A stretch of 64,000 nt of DNA, from the NCBI RefSeq assembly GCF_029531845.1, contig NZ_JAMBPV010000011.1, positions 1 through 64,000 of the forward strand. Direction: 5' to 3'. The first letter of the stretch is position 1. Each line of letters starts with the position of its first letter. This stretch comes from Staphylococcus equorum (GTDB taxonomy: Bacteria; Bacillota; Bacilli; Staphylococcales; Staphylococcaceae). This document shows positions 1-7,492 of the stretch, one piece after another. A program made the translations under genes and the position numbers. Under the pieces are notes generated by a model. The model saw only the letters and a list, made by a program, of their open reading frames with translations, was not told where the DNA came from and searched no databases.

Positions 1-9
1 ATTTTATAC

Positions 10-85
10 GGAGGATTAGCTCAGCTGGGAGAGCATCTGCCTTACAAGCAGAGGGTCGGCGGTTCGAACCCGTCATCCTCCACCA
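10..85 (+). tRNA. tRNA-Val(TAC)
   Basis: Cloverleaf with acceptor arms GGAGGAT/ATCCTCC, anticodon loop CTTACAA (anticodon TAC) and an encoded CCA end. It is the first gene of the cluster visible here. The order Val-Thr-Lys-Leu-Gly-Leu-Arg-Pro-Ala-Met-Ile matches the trnB-type clusters that follow rRNA operons in Bacillales. Confidence 0.97.
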
Positions 86-98
86 TTTATTTTTAATA

Positions 99-174
<76 letters not shown>

Positions 175-180
175 TGTTTT

Positions 181-256
181 GAGCCATTAGCTCAGTTGGT
201 AGAGCATCTGACTTTTAATCAGAGGGTCAGTGGTTCGAGCCCACTATGGCTCACCA
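181..256 (+). tRNA. tRNA-Lys(TTT)
   Basis: Acceptor arms GAGCCAT/ATGGCTC, anticodon loop CTTTTAA (anticodon TTT), encoded CCA. Confidence 0.97.
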
Positions 257-269
257 TTATTTTAATATC

Positions 270-351
270 GCGGGTGTGGCGGAACTGGCAGACGCACTAG
301 ACTTAGGATCTAGCGCCTCACGGCGTGGGGGTTCGACTCCCTTCACCCGCA
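270..351 (+). tRNA. tRNA-Leu(TAG)
   Basis: Class II tRNA with a long variable arm. Acceptor arms GCGGGTG/CACCCGC, anticodon loop CTTAGGA (anticodon TAG). The CCA end is not encoded. Confidence 0.95.
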
Positions 352-354
352 TAT

Positions 355-429
355 GCAGAAGTAGTTCAGCGGTAGAATACGACCTTGCCAAGGTCGGGGT
401 CGCGGGTTCGAATCCCGTCTTCTGCTCCA
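355..429 (+). tRNA. tRNA-Gly(GCC)
   Basis: Acceptor arms GCAGAAG/CTTCTGC, anticodon loop TTGCCAA (anticodon GCC), encoded CCA. It keeps the normal D-loop and a canonical TTCGAAT T-loop, unlike the four Gly genes at 2009-2362, so it is a translation tRNA. Confidence 0.96.
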
Positions 430-436
430 TTATTTT

Positions 437-522
437 GCCGGGGTGGCGGAACTGGCAGACGCACAGGACTTAAAATCCTGCGGTGAGAGATCACCGTACC
501 GGTTCGATTCCGGTTCTCGGCA
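437..522 (+). tRNA. tRNA-Leu(TAA)
   Basis: Class II tRNA with acceptor arms GCCGGGG/TCTCGGC (two G-T pairs), anticodon loop CTTAAAA (anticodon TAA) and no encoded CCA. TrmL, encoded at 7493-7963, is expected to methylate its wobble nucleotide. Confidence 0.95.
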
Positions 523-545
523 TTATCCCATGAAAATAGAATTAT

Positions 546-619
546 GCGCCCGTAGCTCAACTGGATAGAGTACTTGACTACGAATCAAGAGGTTACAGGT
601 TCGACCCCTGTCGGGCGCA
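546..619 (+). tRNA. tRNA-Arg(ACG)
   Basis: Acceptor arms GCGCCCG/CGGGCGC, anticodon loop CTACGAA (anticodon ACG, read after deamination to inosine). The CCA end is not encoded. Confidence 0.96.
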
Positions 620-627
620 CTATTTTA

Positions 628-701
628 CGGGAAGTAGCTCAGCTTGGTAGAGCACTTGGTTTGGGACCAAGGGGTCGCAGGTTCGAATCCTGTCTTCCCG
701 A
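628..701 (+). tRNA. tRNA-Pro(TGG)
   Basis: Acceptor arms CGGGAAG/CTTCCCG, anticodon loop TTTGGGA (anticodon TGG). The CCA end is not encoded. Confidence 0.96.
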
Positions 702-718
702 TATCCTTAAAATAATAT

Positions 719-794
719 GGGGGCTTAGCTCAGATGGGAGAGCGCCTGCTTTGCACGCAGGAGGTCAGCGGTTCGATCCCGCTAGTCTCCACCA
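719..794 (+). tRNA. tRNA-Ala(TGC)
   Basis: Acceptor arms GGGGGCT/AGTCTCC (two G-T pairs), anticodon loop TTTGCAC (anticodon TGC), encoded CCA. Confidence 0.95.
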
Positions 795-822
795 TATATT
801 TAAATACAATCTAAATTACAAC

Positions 823-896
823 GGCGGCGTAGCTCAGCTGGCTAGAGCGTACGGTTCATACCCGTGAGGTCGGGGGTTCGATCCCCTCCACCGCCA
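823..896 (+). tRNA. tRNA-Met(CAT), elongator
   Basis: Anticodon loop TTCATAC (anticodon CAT). The acceptor arms GGCGGCG/CACCGCC contain one C-A mismatch at the sixth pair. There is no C1-A72 initiator signature, so this is the elongator methionine tRNA. Its place before the Ile2-type gene matches trnB order. The CCA end is not encoded. Confidence 0.93.
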
Positions 897-923
897 CTAA
901 TTATTAGTTGTAAATTATATTTA

Positions 924-997
924 GGACCTTTAGCTCAGTTGGTTAGAGCTAACGGCTCATAACCGTTCGGTCGCAGGTTCGAATCCTGCAAGGTCCA
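924..997 (+). tRNA. tRNA-Ile2(CAT), lysidine type
   Basis: Acceptor arms GGACCTT/AAGGTCC, anticodon loop CTCATAA. The CAT anticodon could suggest Met, but the body resembles the tRNA-Ile2 that occupies this slot in B. subtilis trnB. There C34 is changed to lysidine by TilS so that the tRNA reads AUA. The identity call rests on family resemblance and order. Confidence 0.8.
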
Positions 998-1009
998 TAT
1001 AATTTTTTT

Positions 1010-1102
1010 GGAGGAATACCCAAGTTCGGCTGAAGGGATCGGTCTTGAAAACCGACAGGAGCTTAACGGCTCGCGGGGGTTCGAATCCCTCTTCCTCCGC
1101 CA
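1010..1102 (+). tRNA. tRNA-Ser(TGA), copy 1
   Basis: Class II tRNA of 93 nt with acceptor arms GGAGGAA/TTCCTCC, anticodon loop CTTGAAA (anticodon TGA) and encoded CCA. A second copy follows 42 nt downstream and differs only by a compensated pair in the variable arm. Confidence 0.96.
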
Positions 1103-1144
1103 TTTTTATAATAATTGAATATAATTTATTTACCTAATATTTTT

Positions 1145-1237
1145 GGAGGAATACCCAAGTTCGGCTGAAGGGATCGGTCTTGAAAACCGACAGGGGCTTA
1201 ACGGCCCGCGGGGGTTCGAATCCCTCTTCCTCCGCCA
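1145..1237 (+). tRNA. tRNA-Ser(TGA), copy 2
   Basis: Second 93-nt tRNA-Ser(TGA). Compared with copy 1 it has A-to-G and T-to-C changes on opposite sides of the variable-arm stem, so the stem is preserved. The spacer to copy 1 is not duplicated. Confidence 0.96.
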
Positions 1238-1250
1238 TTAATATTATTAC

Positions 1251-1322
<72 letters not shown>

Positions 1323-1334
1323 TTTTTTATTTTA

Positions 1335-1410
1335 GGTCCCGTAGTGTAGCGGTTAACACGCCTGCCTGTCACGCAGGAGATCGTGGGTTCGAATCCCATC
1401 GGGACCGCCA
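1335..1410 (+). tRNA. tRNA-Asp(GTC), copy 1
   Basis: Acceptor arms GGTCCCG/CGGGACC, anticodon loop CTGTCAC (anticodon GTC), encoded CCA. It is a queuosine target. Copy 2 (36186-36261) differs by compensated changes in the acceptor and T stems. Confidence 0.97.
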
Positions 1411-1420
1411 TTATTGTTAT

Positions 1421-1493
1421 GGTTCAGTAGCTCAGTTGGTAGAGCAATGGATTGAAGCTCCATGTGTCGGCAGTTCGACTCTGTCCTGAATCA
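1421..1493 (+). tRNA. tRNA-Phe(GAA), copy 1
   Basis: Acceptor arms GGTTCAG/CTGAATC with a G-T second pair, anticodon loop TTGAAGC (anticodon GAA). Copy 2 at 36272-36344 has a C that restores G-C at that pair. The CCA end is not encoded. Confidence 0.96.
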
Positions 1494-1504
1494 TTTTAAT
1501 GCAA

Positions 1505-1580
<76 letters not shown>

Positions 1581-1586
1581 TCTTTT

Positions 1587-1670
1587 GGAGGGGTAGCGAA
1601 GTGGCTAAACGCGGCGGACTGTAAATCCGCTCCTCCGGGTTCGGCAGTTCGAATCTGCCCCCCTCCACCA
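1587..1670 (+). tRNA. tRNA-Tyr(GTA)
   Basis: Class II tRNA with acceptor arms GGAGGGG/CCCCTCC, anticodon GTA in loop CTGTAAA and encoded CCA. It is a queuosine target. Confidence 0.96.
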
Positions 1671-1687
1671 TATAACTTTAATTTAAT

Positions 1688-1761
1688 AGGGGCATATTTC
1701 AACGGTAGAATACAGGTCTCCAAAACCTTTGATGTGGGTTCGATTCCTACTGCCCCTGCCA
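1688..1761 (+). tRNA. tRNA-Trp(CCA)
   Basis: Acceptor arms AGGGGCA/TGCCCCT, anticodon loop CTCCAAA (anticodon CCA), encoded CCA end. Two stem positions look weak: a T-T opposition at the outer D-stem pair and a C-T opposition (1713/1729) at the outer anticodon-stem pair. The rest folds normally. Confidence 0.92.
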
Positions 1762-1762
1762 T

Positions 1763-1836
1763 GGCGGTTGTGGTGAAGTGGTTAACACATCGGATTGTGG
1801 TTCCGACACTCGTGGGTTCGATCCCCACCATCCGCC
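1763..1836 (+). tRNA. tRNA-His(GTG), copy 1
   Basis: The gene carries the extra 5' G (position 1763) opposite C1836 that defines tRNA-His, and anticodon GTG. The acceptor stem has a T-T opposition (1768/1831), which is also present in the copy at 36365. No complete CCA is encoded here. Confidence 0.94.
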
Positions 1837-1847
1837 CTTTATATTTT

Positions 1848-1919
1848 TGGGCTATAGCCAAGCGGTAAGGCAACGGACTTTGACTCCGTCACTCGTTGGT
1901 TCGAATCCAGCTAGCCCAG
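1848..1919 (+). tRNA. tRNA-Gln(TTG)
   Basis: Acceptor arms TGGGCTA/TAGCCCA, anticodon loop CTTTGAC (anticodon TTG). The CCA end is not encoded. Confidence 0.96.
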
Positions 1920-1927
1920 TTTTTATT

Positions 1928-2001
<74 letters not shown>

Positions 2002-2008
2002 TCAATAT

Positions 2009-2083
2009 GCGGGAGTAGTTCAACTTTTAGAACACGTTCCTTCCCGGAACGAGGTATAGGTGCAAGTCCTATCTTCCGCTCCA
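2009..2083 (+). tRNA. tRNA-Gly(TCC), cell-wall type, copy 1
   Basis: Acceptor arms GCGGGAG/CTTCCGC, anticodon loop CTTCCCG (anticodon TCC), encoded CCA. The D-loop has a run of T in place of the conserved GG, and the T-loop reads TGCAAGT instead of TTCRANT. These are the known hallmarks of staphylococcal non-proteinogenic tRNA-Gly. Such tRNAs bind EF-Tu poorly and donate glycine to the FemX/A/B bridge synthases. It is the first of four tandem copies. Confidence 0.93.
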
Positions 2084-2101
2084 TAATTAATATATTTGCA
2101 T

Positions 2102-2176
2102 GCGGGAGTAGTTCAACTCTTAGAATAAGTTCCTTCCCGGAACGAGGTATAGGTGTAAGTCCTATCTTCCGCTCCA
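2102..2176 (+). tRNA. tRNA-Gly(TCC), cell-wall type, copy 2
   Basis: Same architecture as copy 1, with T-loop TGTAAGT and D-loop CTCTTA. The outermost anticodon-stem pair is A-G instead of C-G (AGTTC/GAACG), so this copy is the most divergent and could be less active. Confidence 0.9.
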
Positions 2177-2194
2177 TATTTATTTATATCCCAT

Positions 2195-2269
2195 GCGGGA
2201 GTAGTTCAATTTTTAGAACACGTTCCTTCCCGGAACGAGGTATAGGTGTAAGTCCTATCTTCCGCTCCA
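2195..2269 (+). tRNA. tRNA-Gly(TCC), cell-wall type, copy 3
   Basis: D-loop of T bases without GG, T-loop TGTAAGT, anticodon TCC, encoded CCA. It starts exactly 186 nt after copy 1 and has the same downstream spacer, so copies 3 and 4 look like a duplication of copies 1 and 2. Confidence 0.93.
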
Positions 2270-2287
2270 TAATTAATATATTTGCAT

Positions 2288-2362
2288 GCGGGAGTAGTTC
2301 AATTTTTAGAACACGTTCCTTCCCGGAATGAGGTATAGGTGTAAGTCCTATCTTCCGCTCCA
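2288..2362 (+). tRNA. tRNA-Gly(TCC), cell-wall type, copy 4
   Basis: As copy 3, but the anticodon stem ends GAATG, giving a G-T wobble in place of G-C. It starts 186 nt after copy 2. The encoded CCA is present. Confidence 0.92.
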
Positions 2363-2403
2363 TTGATACTTCCACATTGGGAGTTTTTTATTTATTAAAT
2401 TGA

Positions 2404-2487
2404 GCCGGCGTGGCGGAATTGGCAGACGCGCGGGACTCAAAATCCCGTTCCATTATTGGAGTGTCGGTTCGATCCCGACCGCCGGTA
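2404..2487 (+). tRNA. tRNA-Leu(CAA)
   Basis: Class II tRNA with acceptor arms GCCGGCG/CGCCGGT (G-T first pair), anticodon loop CTCAAAA (anticodon CAA). It is a second expected TrmL substrate. It is the last gene of the cluster. Confidence 0.95.
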
Positions 2488-2514
2488 TATATAAGGTACT
2501 TAGATGTACATGTT

Positions 2515-2546
2515 AAGCAACCTCATAATGTGAGGTTGCTTTTTTA
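2515..2546 (+). terminator. Terminator of the first tRNA cluster
   Basis: An 11-bp stem (AAGCAACCTCA at 2515-2525 with its complement at 2531-2541) is followed by a T run. The stem core recurs in the terminator at 3836. Confidence 0.9.
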
Positions 2547-2749
2547 TGTTTGAAATGAATTATGAGCTAATGATTTTAAATATATTCACTGTTTATATCT
2601 ATTACTTATTAACAATGTACTATTTTACTCATTTGATAAAAAGCCTTTGTAAAAGCATGTATACAATATTAATAAAATCAAAGTGGATATTGTGGTTTTA
2701 GCTAAAGTATAATATTATTAGTCTAATGTTATATTTGGAGGAAAATTCA

Positions 2750-3832
2750 ATGGTTAAAACTAAAACAACCAAAACTAAAACAACTAAACCAAATGGAAAG
2801 CAATTCTTTGGTAATATCTTACAAGCTGTTGGCGCAGGGGTAGTTATTGCGTTAATACCTAATGCACTATTAGGTGAACTATTAAAGTTTTTTAAAGAAG
2901 GTAATGCGTTATTAGAAACAGTGTATCAATTAGTAGTGTTAATCCAATCATTTATGGCTTTTATTATAGGTGTATTGGCTGCGCATCAATTTAAATTTAA
3001 TGGTGCCGGCGCAACTATGATAGGAGTTTCTGCTATGTTGGGTAGTGGCGCTGTTAAAATTACTCCTGATGGATTCATGTTAAATGGTATTGGTGATATT
3101 ATTAATACTATTTTAGTTGTAATTATTGCTTGTTTTTTATACTTAATATTACAAAATAAATTAGGTTCATTAGAAATGATCGTGTTACCAGTCATTATTC
3201 CAGTGGTAAGTGGAATAATTGGTTTATACACATTAGGCTATGTATCTAATGTTACAAAAGGGTTAGGGCACATAGTACATTCATTTACTGAACTTAATCC
3301 ATTATTAATGTCAGTGCTAATTTGTGTGACGTATTCATTGCTGATGGTAACTCCAATATCGGTTGTAGCTATTGCAACAGCAATTAGTTTATCAGGACTT
3401 GGTAGTGGTGCAGCTAATATGGGAATTGTTGCAGCTTGTGTTACATTCTTATTTGGATCAATCAGAGTTAATGGCGCTGGAGTGAATCTAGTACTAATTA
3501 TTGGTGCAGCTAAAATGATGATACCTGTCTATTTCAGACATTTAATCATTGCGATACCTTTAATAATTAATGGTGTTATAGGCGGTTTGATTGCTTACTT
3601 TATTGGTATTGAAGGTACGCCAATGTCAGCTGGTTTTGGTTATACAGGACTTGTAGGCCCAATCAATGCCTTTAACCGTATGTCTGGAGATCCAACAATA
3701 AATATCATATTATTAATTTTTGGGTATTTTATTATTCCTTTTGTTTCAGCATTTTTTGTTCATGAATTATGTAAAAAATTCATCGGTAAATATACTGATG
3801 AAATATACAGTTTTGAAATTCCTAAACAGTAA
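2750..3832 (+). CDS. PTS EIIC-type membrane permease (PfoR-like)
   Basis: The 360-residue product is almost wholly hydrophobic, with about nine or ten membrane segments after a short Lys/Thr-rich N-terminal tail. It resembles the PTS_EIIC_2 / PfoR family (COG3641), whose members have an EIIC fold but act without adjacent EIIA or EIIB genes. The substrate is unknown. The conserved-looking C-terminal part includes GYTGLVGPINAFNRM. I place the start at the ATG at 2750, seven or eight bases after GGAGG at 2737-2741, rather than at an in-frame codon upstream. The gene stands alone between two terminators. A transport or regulatory role is inferred from the family only. Confidence 0.8.
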   Translation: MVKTKTTKTKTTKPNGKQFFGNILQAVGAGVVIALIPNALLGELLKFFKEGNALLETVYQLVVLIQSFMAFIIGVLAAHQFKFNGAGATMIGVSAMLGSGAVKITPDGFMLNGIGDIINTILVVIIACFLYLILQNKLGSLEMIVLPVIIPVVSGIIGLYTLGYVSNVTKGLGHIVHSFTELNPLLMSVLICVTYSLLMVTPISVVAIATAISLSGLGSGAANMGIVAACVTFLFGSIRVNGAGVNLVLIIGAAKMMIPVYFRHLIIAIPLIINGVIGGLIAYFIGIEGTPMSAGFGYTGLVGPINAFNRMSGDPTINIILLIFGYFIIPFVSAFFVHELCKKFIGKYTDEIYSFEIPKQ

Positions 3833-3835
3833 TCC

Positions 3836-3868
3836 AAAGCAACCTTATATTTATTAGGTTGCTTTTTT
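3836..3868 (+). terminator. Terminator after the EIIC-type gene
   Basis: Stem AAAGCAACCT (3836-3845) pairs with AGGTTGCTTT (3856-3865) and is followed by T residues. Confidence 0.9.
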
Positions 3869-3942
3869 TATACATAAATAATGCATAATTTGGATGATTT
3901 ATTAAAAATCACTCTTATATATAGCTATAATATAAAAACTTA

Positions 3943-3971
3943 TTGAATAATATTGCGTTATTATGTATAAT
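3943..3971 (+). promoter_or_regulatory. Sigma-A promoter of the glutamine transporter operon
   Basis: TTGAAT (3943-3948), 17-nt spacer and TATAAT (3966-3971), 31 nt upstream of the start codon. Confidence 0.7.
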
Positions 3972-4001
3972 AATTAATTATATAGAGAGGGGCTAACAAA
4001 G

Positions 4002-5465
4002 ATGAAACACATTGTTAAATTATTTATGGTCTTTATTATATTTATTAGCGCCATAATTACATACATAAATTCTGATGCTCAAGCAGCAGAAGAAGATCAA
4101 TGGGATAAAATTAAAGAACGAGGAGAATTGAGAGTAGGTTTATCGGCAGATTATGCGCCTTATGAATTTGAACATAATGTGAACGGTAAATCTGAATATG
4201 CTGGTATTGATATTGATTTGGCAAAGAAAATTGCAAAAGACAATGATGTAAAGTTAAAAATTGTTAATATGCAGTTTGATAGTTTGTTAGGAGCAATACA
4301 AACTGGGAAAGTCGATTTAATTATTTCTGGGATGACACCAACACCTGAACGTGAAAAAGAAGTGGACTTTTCAGATCCTTATATGACAGTTGAACAAAAA
4401 ATGATTGTTAAAAAGTCTGAGGCAGACAGATTTCAAAATATAGATGATTTTGCAAATCAAAAAATTGGTGTGCAAAAACAAACACAACAAGAAAAAATTG
4501 CGCAAACAGAAATTGAAAATGCACAAATACAATCTTTAACGAGGGTACCTGAAGTGATTATGTCATTGAAGAGTGGCAAAATAAATGGGATGGTTATTGA
4601 AGGACCAGTAGCGGAAGCTTACTTGAAGCAAAATGAAGATTTAGCATTTGCAGAAGGTGTAAAATTTAATGAAGGTACGAAAAAAACAGCAATTGCGCTA
4701 CCTAAAAATTCCCCTGAATTAATGAAAAGGCTTAATGACTCTATTAAAGATGTTAAAGATAAAGATTTATTAGCAGATTACAAAGCATCAGCTGCAGAAG
4801 CGATGAAAAAGGACGATGGAAATTTCTTTACTAAATATGGAAACTTCTTTATAAAAGGTATTCAAAATACAATACTAATTTCAGTTGTAGGTGTAGTGCT
4901 AGGTGCAGTGTTTGGTGCATTTATTGCATTATTAAAACTAAGTAAAATTAGAATTTTAAGATGGTTAGCTTCAGCTTATATAGAATTCTTAAGAGGTACA
5001 CCATTGTTGGTCCAAGTATTTTTAGTTTACTTCGGTACCACTGCAGTATTAGGTTTAAATATCTCTGCATTAATTTGTGGTATGATCGCGCTTGTAATTA
5101 ACTGTTCTGCATATATTGCTGAAATTATCAGAGCTGGTATAAATGCGGTAGACAAGGGGCAAACTGAAGCTGCTCGTAGTTTAGGATTATCTTATGGTCA
5201 AACTATGAAATCAGTTGTATTACCACAAGCTATTAAAAATATTTTGCCTGCTTTAGGTAATGAGTTTGTAACAGTTATTAAAGAATCTTCTATTGTATCT
5301 GTAATCGGTGTGAGTGAGATTATGTTTAATGCCCAAGTTGTTCAAGGTGCCTCATTTGATCCATTTACACCATTAATCATAGCTGCAATACTGTATTTTA
5401 TTCTCACATTTACGTTATCTAGAGTTATGTATTTCTTTGAAGGGAGATTGAAAGTTAGTGATTAA
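4002..5465 (+). CDS. Fused glutamine/polar amino acid ABC substrate-binding protein and permease
   Basis: A 487-residue fusion. A signal peptide (residues 1 to about 29, ending near AQA) precedes a periplasmic-type solute-binding domain (about 35-270, with [16 protein letters not shown] and [10 protein letters not shown] segments). A BPD_transp_1 permease domain follows (about 285-480) with an EAA loop, [13 protein letters not shown]. The binding domain is thereby tethered to the outer face of the membrane next to its own channel. ATPase is supplied by the next gene, which overlaps by 8 nt. This GlnH-GlnP arrangement is common in Firmicutes. Glutamine is the usual substrate, but other polar amino acids are possible. 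Confidence 0.92.
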   Translation: MKHIVKLFMVFIIFISAIITYINSDAQAAEEDQWDKIKERGELRVGLSADYAPYEFEHNVNGKSEYAGIDIDLAKKIAKDNDVKLKIVNMQFDSLLGAIQTGKVDLIISGMTPTPEREKEVDFSDPYMTVEQKMIVKKSEADRFQNIDDFANQKIGVQKQTQQEKIAQTEIENAQIQSLTRVPEVIMSLKSGKINGMVIEGPVAEAYLKQNEDLAFAEGVKFNEGTKKTAIALPKNSPELMKRLNDSIKDVKDKDLLADYKASAAEAMKKDDGNFFTKYGNFFIKGIQNTILISVVGVVLGAVFGAFIALLKLSKIRILRWLASAYIEFLRGTPLLVQVFLVYFGTTAVLGLNISALICGMIALVINCSAYIAEIIRAGINAVDKGQTEAARSLGLSYGQTMKSVVLPQAIKNILPALGNEFVTVIKESSIVSVIGVSEIMFNAQVVQGASFDPFTPLIIAAILYFILTFTLSRVMYFFEGRLKVSD

Positions 5466-6180
5466 TATTAAAAACTTATACAAGTCATTTGATAAAAATG
5501 AAGTTTTAAAAGGCATTGATTTTACTGTAAACCAAGGCGAAGTGGTTGCAATCATAGGTCCTTCAGGTAGTGGGAAAAGTACATTACTACGTTGTATGAA
5601 TTTATTAGAGACGCCAACTAGCGGTGAAGTTATATTTAAAGACAATAATTTAACAAGTAAAAATACAGAATTAGAAAAATTGCGTCAACAAATGGGAATG
5701 GTATTTCAAAATTTCAATTTATTCCCGCATAAAAAAGTAATAGATAATGTCATTTTAGCGCCTAGTTTATTAAAAAAAGGGAATCAAAAGGACTTAAAAC
5801 AAGATGCGCAGTTGTTATTAGAAAAAGTAGGTTTAGAAGATAAATCTGATGCATATCCAGCACAATTATCTGGTGGTCAAAAGCAAAGGGTGGCAATTGC
5901 TAGAGCATTAGCAATGAACCCTGAAGTTCTATTGTTTGACGAACCAACATCAGCGCTCGATCCAGAGGTTGTAGGAGATGTATTGAAAGTTATGAAGGAT
6001 CTAGCTAAAGAAGGTATGACAATGGTAGTTGTAACCCATGAAATGCACTTTGCTAGGGATGTAAGTGATAAAGTAGTATTTATGGCTGATGGTGTCATCG
6101 TTGAATCTGGGACACCAGAAGAAGTCTTTGACCATCAACAACATGAAAGAACGAAAAACTTCTTATCAAGAGTTTTATAA
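5458..6180 (+). CDS. glnQ: Polar amino acid ABC transporter ATP-binding protein
   Basis: A 240-residue ATPase with Walker [10 protein letters not shown] (about residues 32-40), signature LSGGQKQR and Walker [13 protein letters not shown]. It energises the fused binding-protein/permease encoded immediately upstream. The start is a GTG that overlaps the upstream stop by 8 nt and lies seven bases after GGGAG (5442-5446), so the two are translationally coupled. The length is normal for the PAAT ATPase family. Confidence 0.93.
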   Translation: MINIKNLYKSFDKNEVLKGIDFTVNQGEVVAIIGPSGSGKSTLLRCMNLLETPTSGEVIFKDNNLTSKNTELEKLRQQMGMVFQNFNLFPHKKVIDNVILAPSLLKKGNQKDLKQDAQLLLEKVGLEDKSDAYPAQLSGGQKQRVAIARALAMNPEVLLFDEPTSALDPEVVGDVLKVMKDLAKEGMTMVVVTHEMHFARDVSDKVVFMADGVIVESGTPEEVFDHQQHERTKNFLSRVL

Positions 6181-6192
6181 TTATTAAATAGT

Positions 6193-6254
6193 AAGACCAA
6201 GTTGGTAAATTTTGATTGTTCAAAAACAATCTTATTCTATCGATTTGGTCTTTT
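6193..6254 (+). terminator. Terminator after glnQ
   Basis: AAGACCAA (6193-6200) pairs with TTGGTCTT (6245-6252), enclosing an inner hairpin GATTGTT/ACAATC, and is followed by a short T run. Confidence 0.75.
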
Positions 6255-6360
6255 ATTGTTTAGTATATAAATTATAATAAAAGTAATATAGGTAATACTC
6301 CAAAGCGCTATGAATGTGTTAAACTGTAGAATGTATGTTTTTAAGGTGGGGTGTAAAAAA

Positions 6361-7491
6361 ATGGATTTGAACCAATTAAAACAAGATGTAATAGACTATG
6401 CCCATTCAATTGGTATTGATAGTATTGGTTTTACGACGGCTGATCCTTTTGATGAAATGAAGCAGAAATTAGTGGATTATCATGCAAAAGGTTATGCATC
6501 TGGTTTTGAAGAATCTGATATAGAGTTAAGAACAGAACCGAAATTAAATTTGCCAACAGCGAGATCTATTATTGCAATAGGCGTTGGCTATCCAAATAAA
6601 TTAAAAGGTGCACCTAAAAGCGTTCGCGGAGACAGAAGAGGGATGTTTGCCAGAGCCTCTTGGGGGCAAGATTATCATTCTATTATGAGAAAACGATTAG
6701 ATAAATTGGGTGAGTATCTAGAATCCAGAGTAGAAGACGTCGAAATTAAATCGATGGTAGATACTGGCGCATTATCTGATCGTGCTGTAGCTGAACGGGC
6801 AGGACTTGGTTTTGTAGGAAGAAATGGGTTTGTCATCAATCCTGACCTCGGTACATGGACGTATTTAGGGGAAATGCTAGTTAGCATACCTTTTGCACCT
6901 GATGACCCGTTAATCGATAGCTGTGGCGATTGTACGATTTGTGTCGATCGTTGTCCAACAGGAGCACTTGTTGGTGATGGCCAGTTAAATAGTCAGAAAT
7001 GTATTAGCTTTTTAACTCAGACGAAAGGCTATCTAGAAGATGAATATCGTTATAAAATTGGTAATCGTCTTTATGGATGTGATACATGTCAACAAGTGTG
7101 TCCGAAAAATAAAGGAATTAACACACAACATGACGATATAGAATTAGAACCTGAAATTTTAAAACCAAGACTCGTGCCTTTATTAAAAATGAGCAATAAA
7201 GAATTTAAAAATACTTATGGCCATTTAGCAGGGGCATGGAGAGGTAAGAAACCAATTCAACGTAATGCAATTATTGCTTTGGCACATTTCAAAGAAGAAA
7301 CAGCAATACCAGAATTACAAGATGTTGCATTAGATGATCCGCGACCTATGATTAGAGCTACAGCATATTGGGCAATAGGACAAATTCAAGGAGAGGCTGC
7401 TAGACCATTTATTGAACAACATTATGAAAATGAACTAGAAGAGGTTCAAATTGAAATGTTAAAAGGACTTGAAACGAGGAGCGAAAAATAG
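6361..7491 (+). CDS. queG: Epoxyqueuosine reductase
   Basis: A 376-residue cobalamin-dependent enzyme that reduces epoxyqueuosine to queuosine at position 34 of tRNAs with GUN anticodons. It has two ferredoxin-type cysteine clusters, CGDCTICVDRCPTG (about residues 188-201) and CDTCQQVCP (about 240-248). C-terminal HEAT-like repeats (about 290-370) are present, as in longer QueG proteins. I choose ATG 6361, after AAGGTGG, because the upstream codons do not resemble QueG. Its substrates tRNA-Asp, Asn, His and Tyr are all encoded in this window. trmL starts two bases after its stop codon, so the two genes form a tRNA-modification pair. Confidence 0.94.
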   Translation: MDLNQLKQDVIDYAHSIGIDSIGFTTADPFDEMKQKLVDYHAKGYASGFEESDIELRTEPKLNLPTARSIIAIGVGYPNKLKGAPKSVRGDRRGMFARASWGQDYHSIMRKRLDKLGEYLESRVEDVEIKSMVDTGALSDRAVAERAGLGFVGRNGFVINPDLGTWTYLGEMLVSIPFAPDDPLIDSCGDCTICVDRCPTGALVGDGQLNSQKCISFLTQTKGYLEDEYRYKIGNRLYGCDTCQQVCPKNKGINTQHDDIELEPEILKPRLVPLLKMSNKEFKNTYGHLAGAWRGKKPIQRNAIIALAHFKEETAIPELQDVALDDPRPMIRATAYWAIGQIQGEAARPFIEQHYENELEEVQIEMLKGLETRSEK

Positions 7492-7492
7492 A

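Larger units (their letters stand above)
2009..2380 (+). repeat. Tandem 186-bp duplication carrying two tRNA-Gly genes each
   Basis: Units 2009-2194 and 2195-2380 each hold two tRNA-Gly genes. The spacer after the first gene of each unit is identical (TAATTAATATATTTGCA), while the spacer between the units differs. This indicates duplication of a two-gene block rather than four independent amplifications. Confidence 0.8.

Noticed and set aside
246..867. ORFs across the tRNA cluster with translations such as AVAELADALDLG
   Set aside because: They are readings through tRNA genes, with conserved tRNA arms translated, and have no ribosome binding sites.
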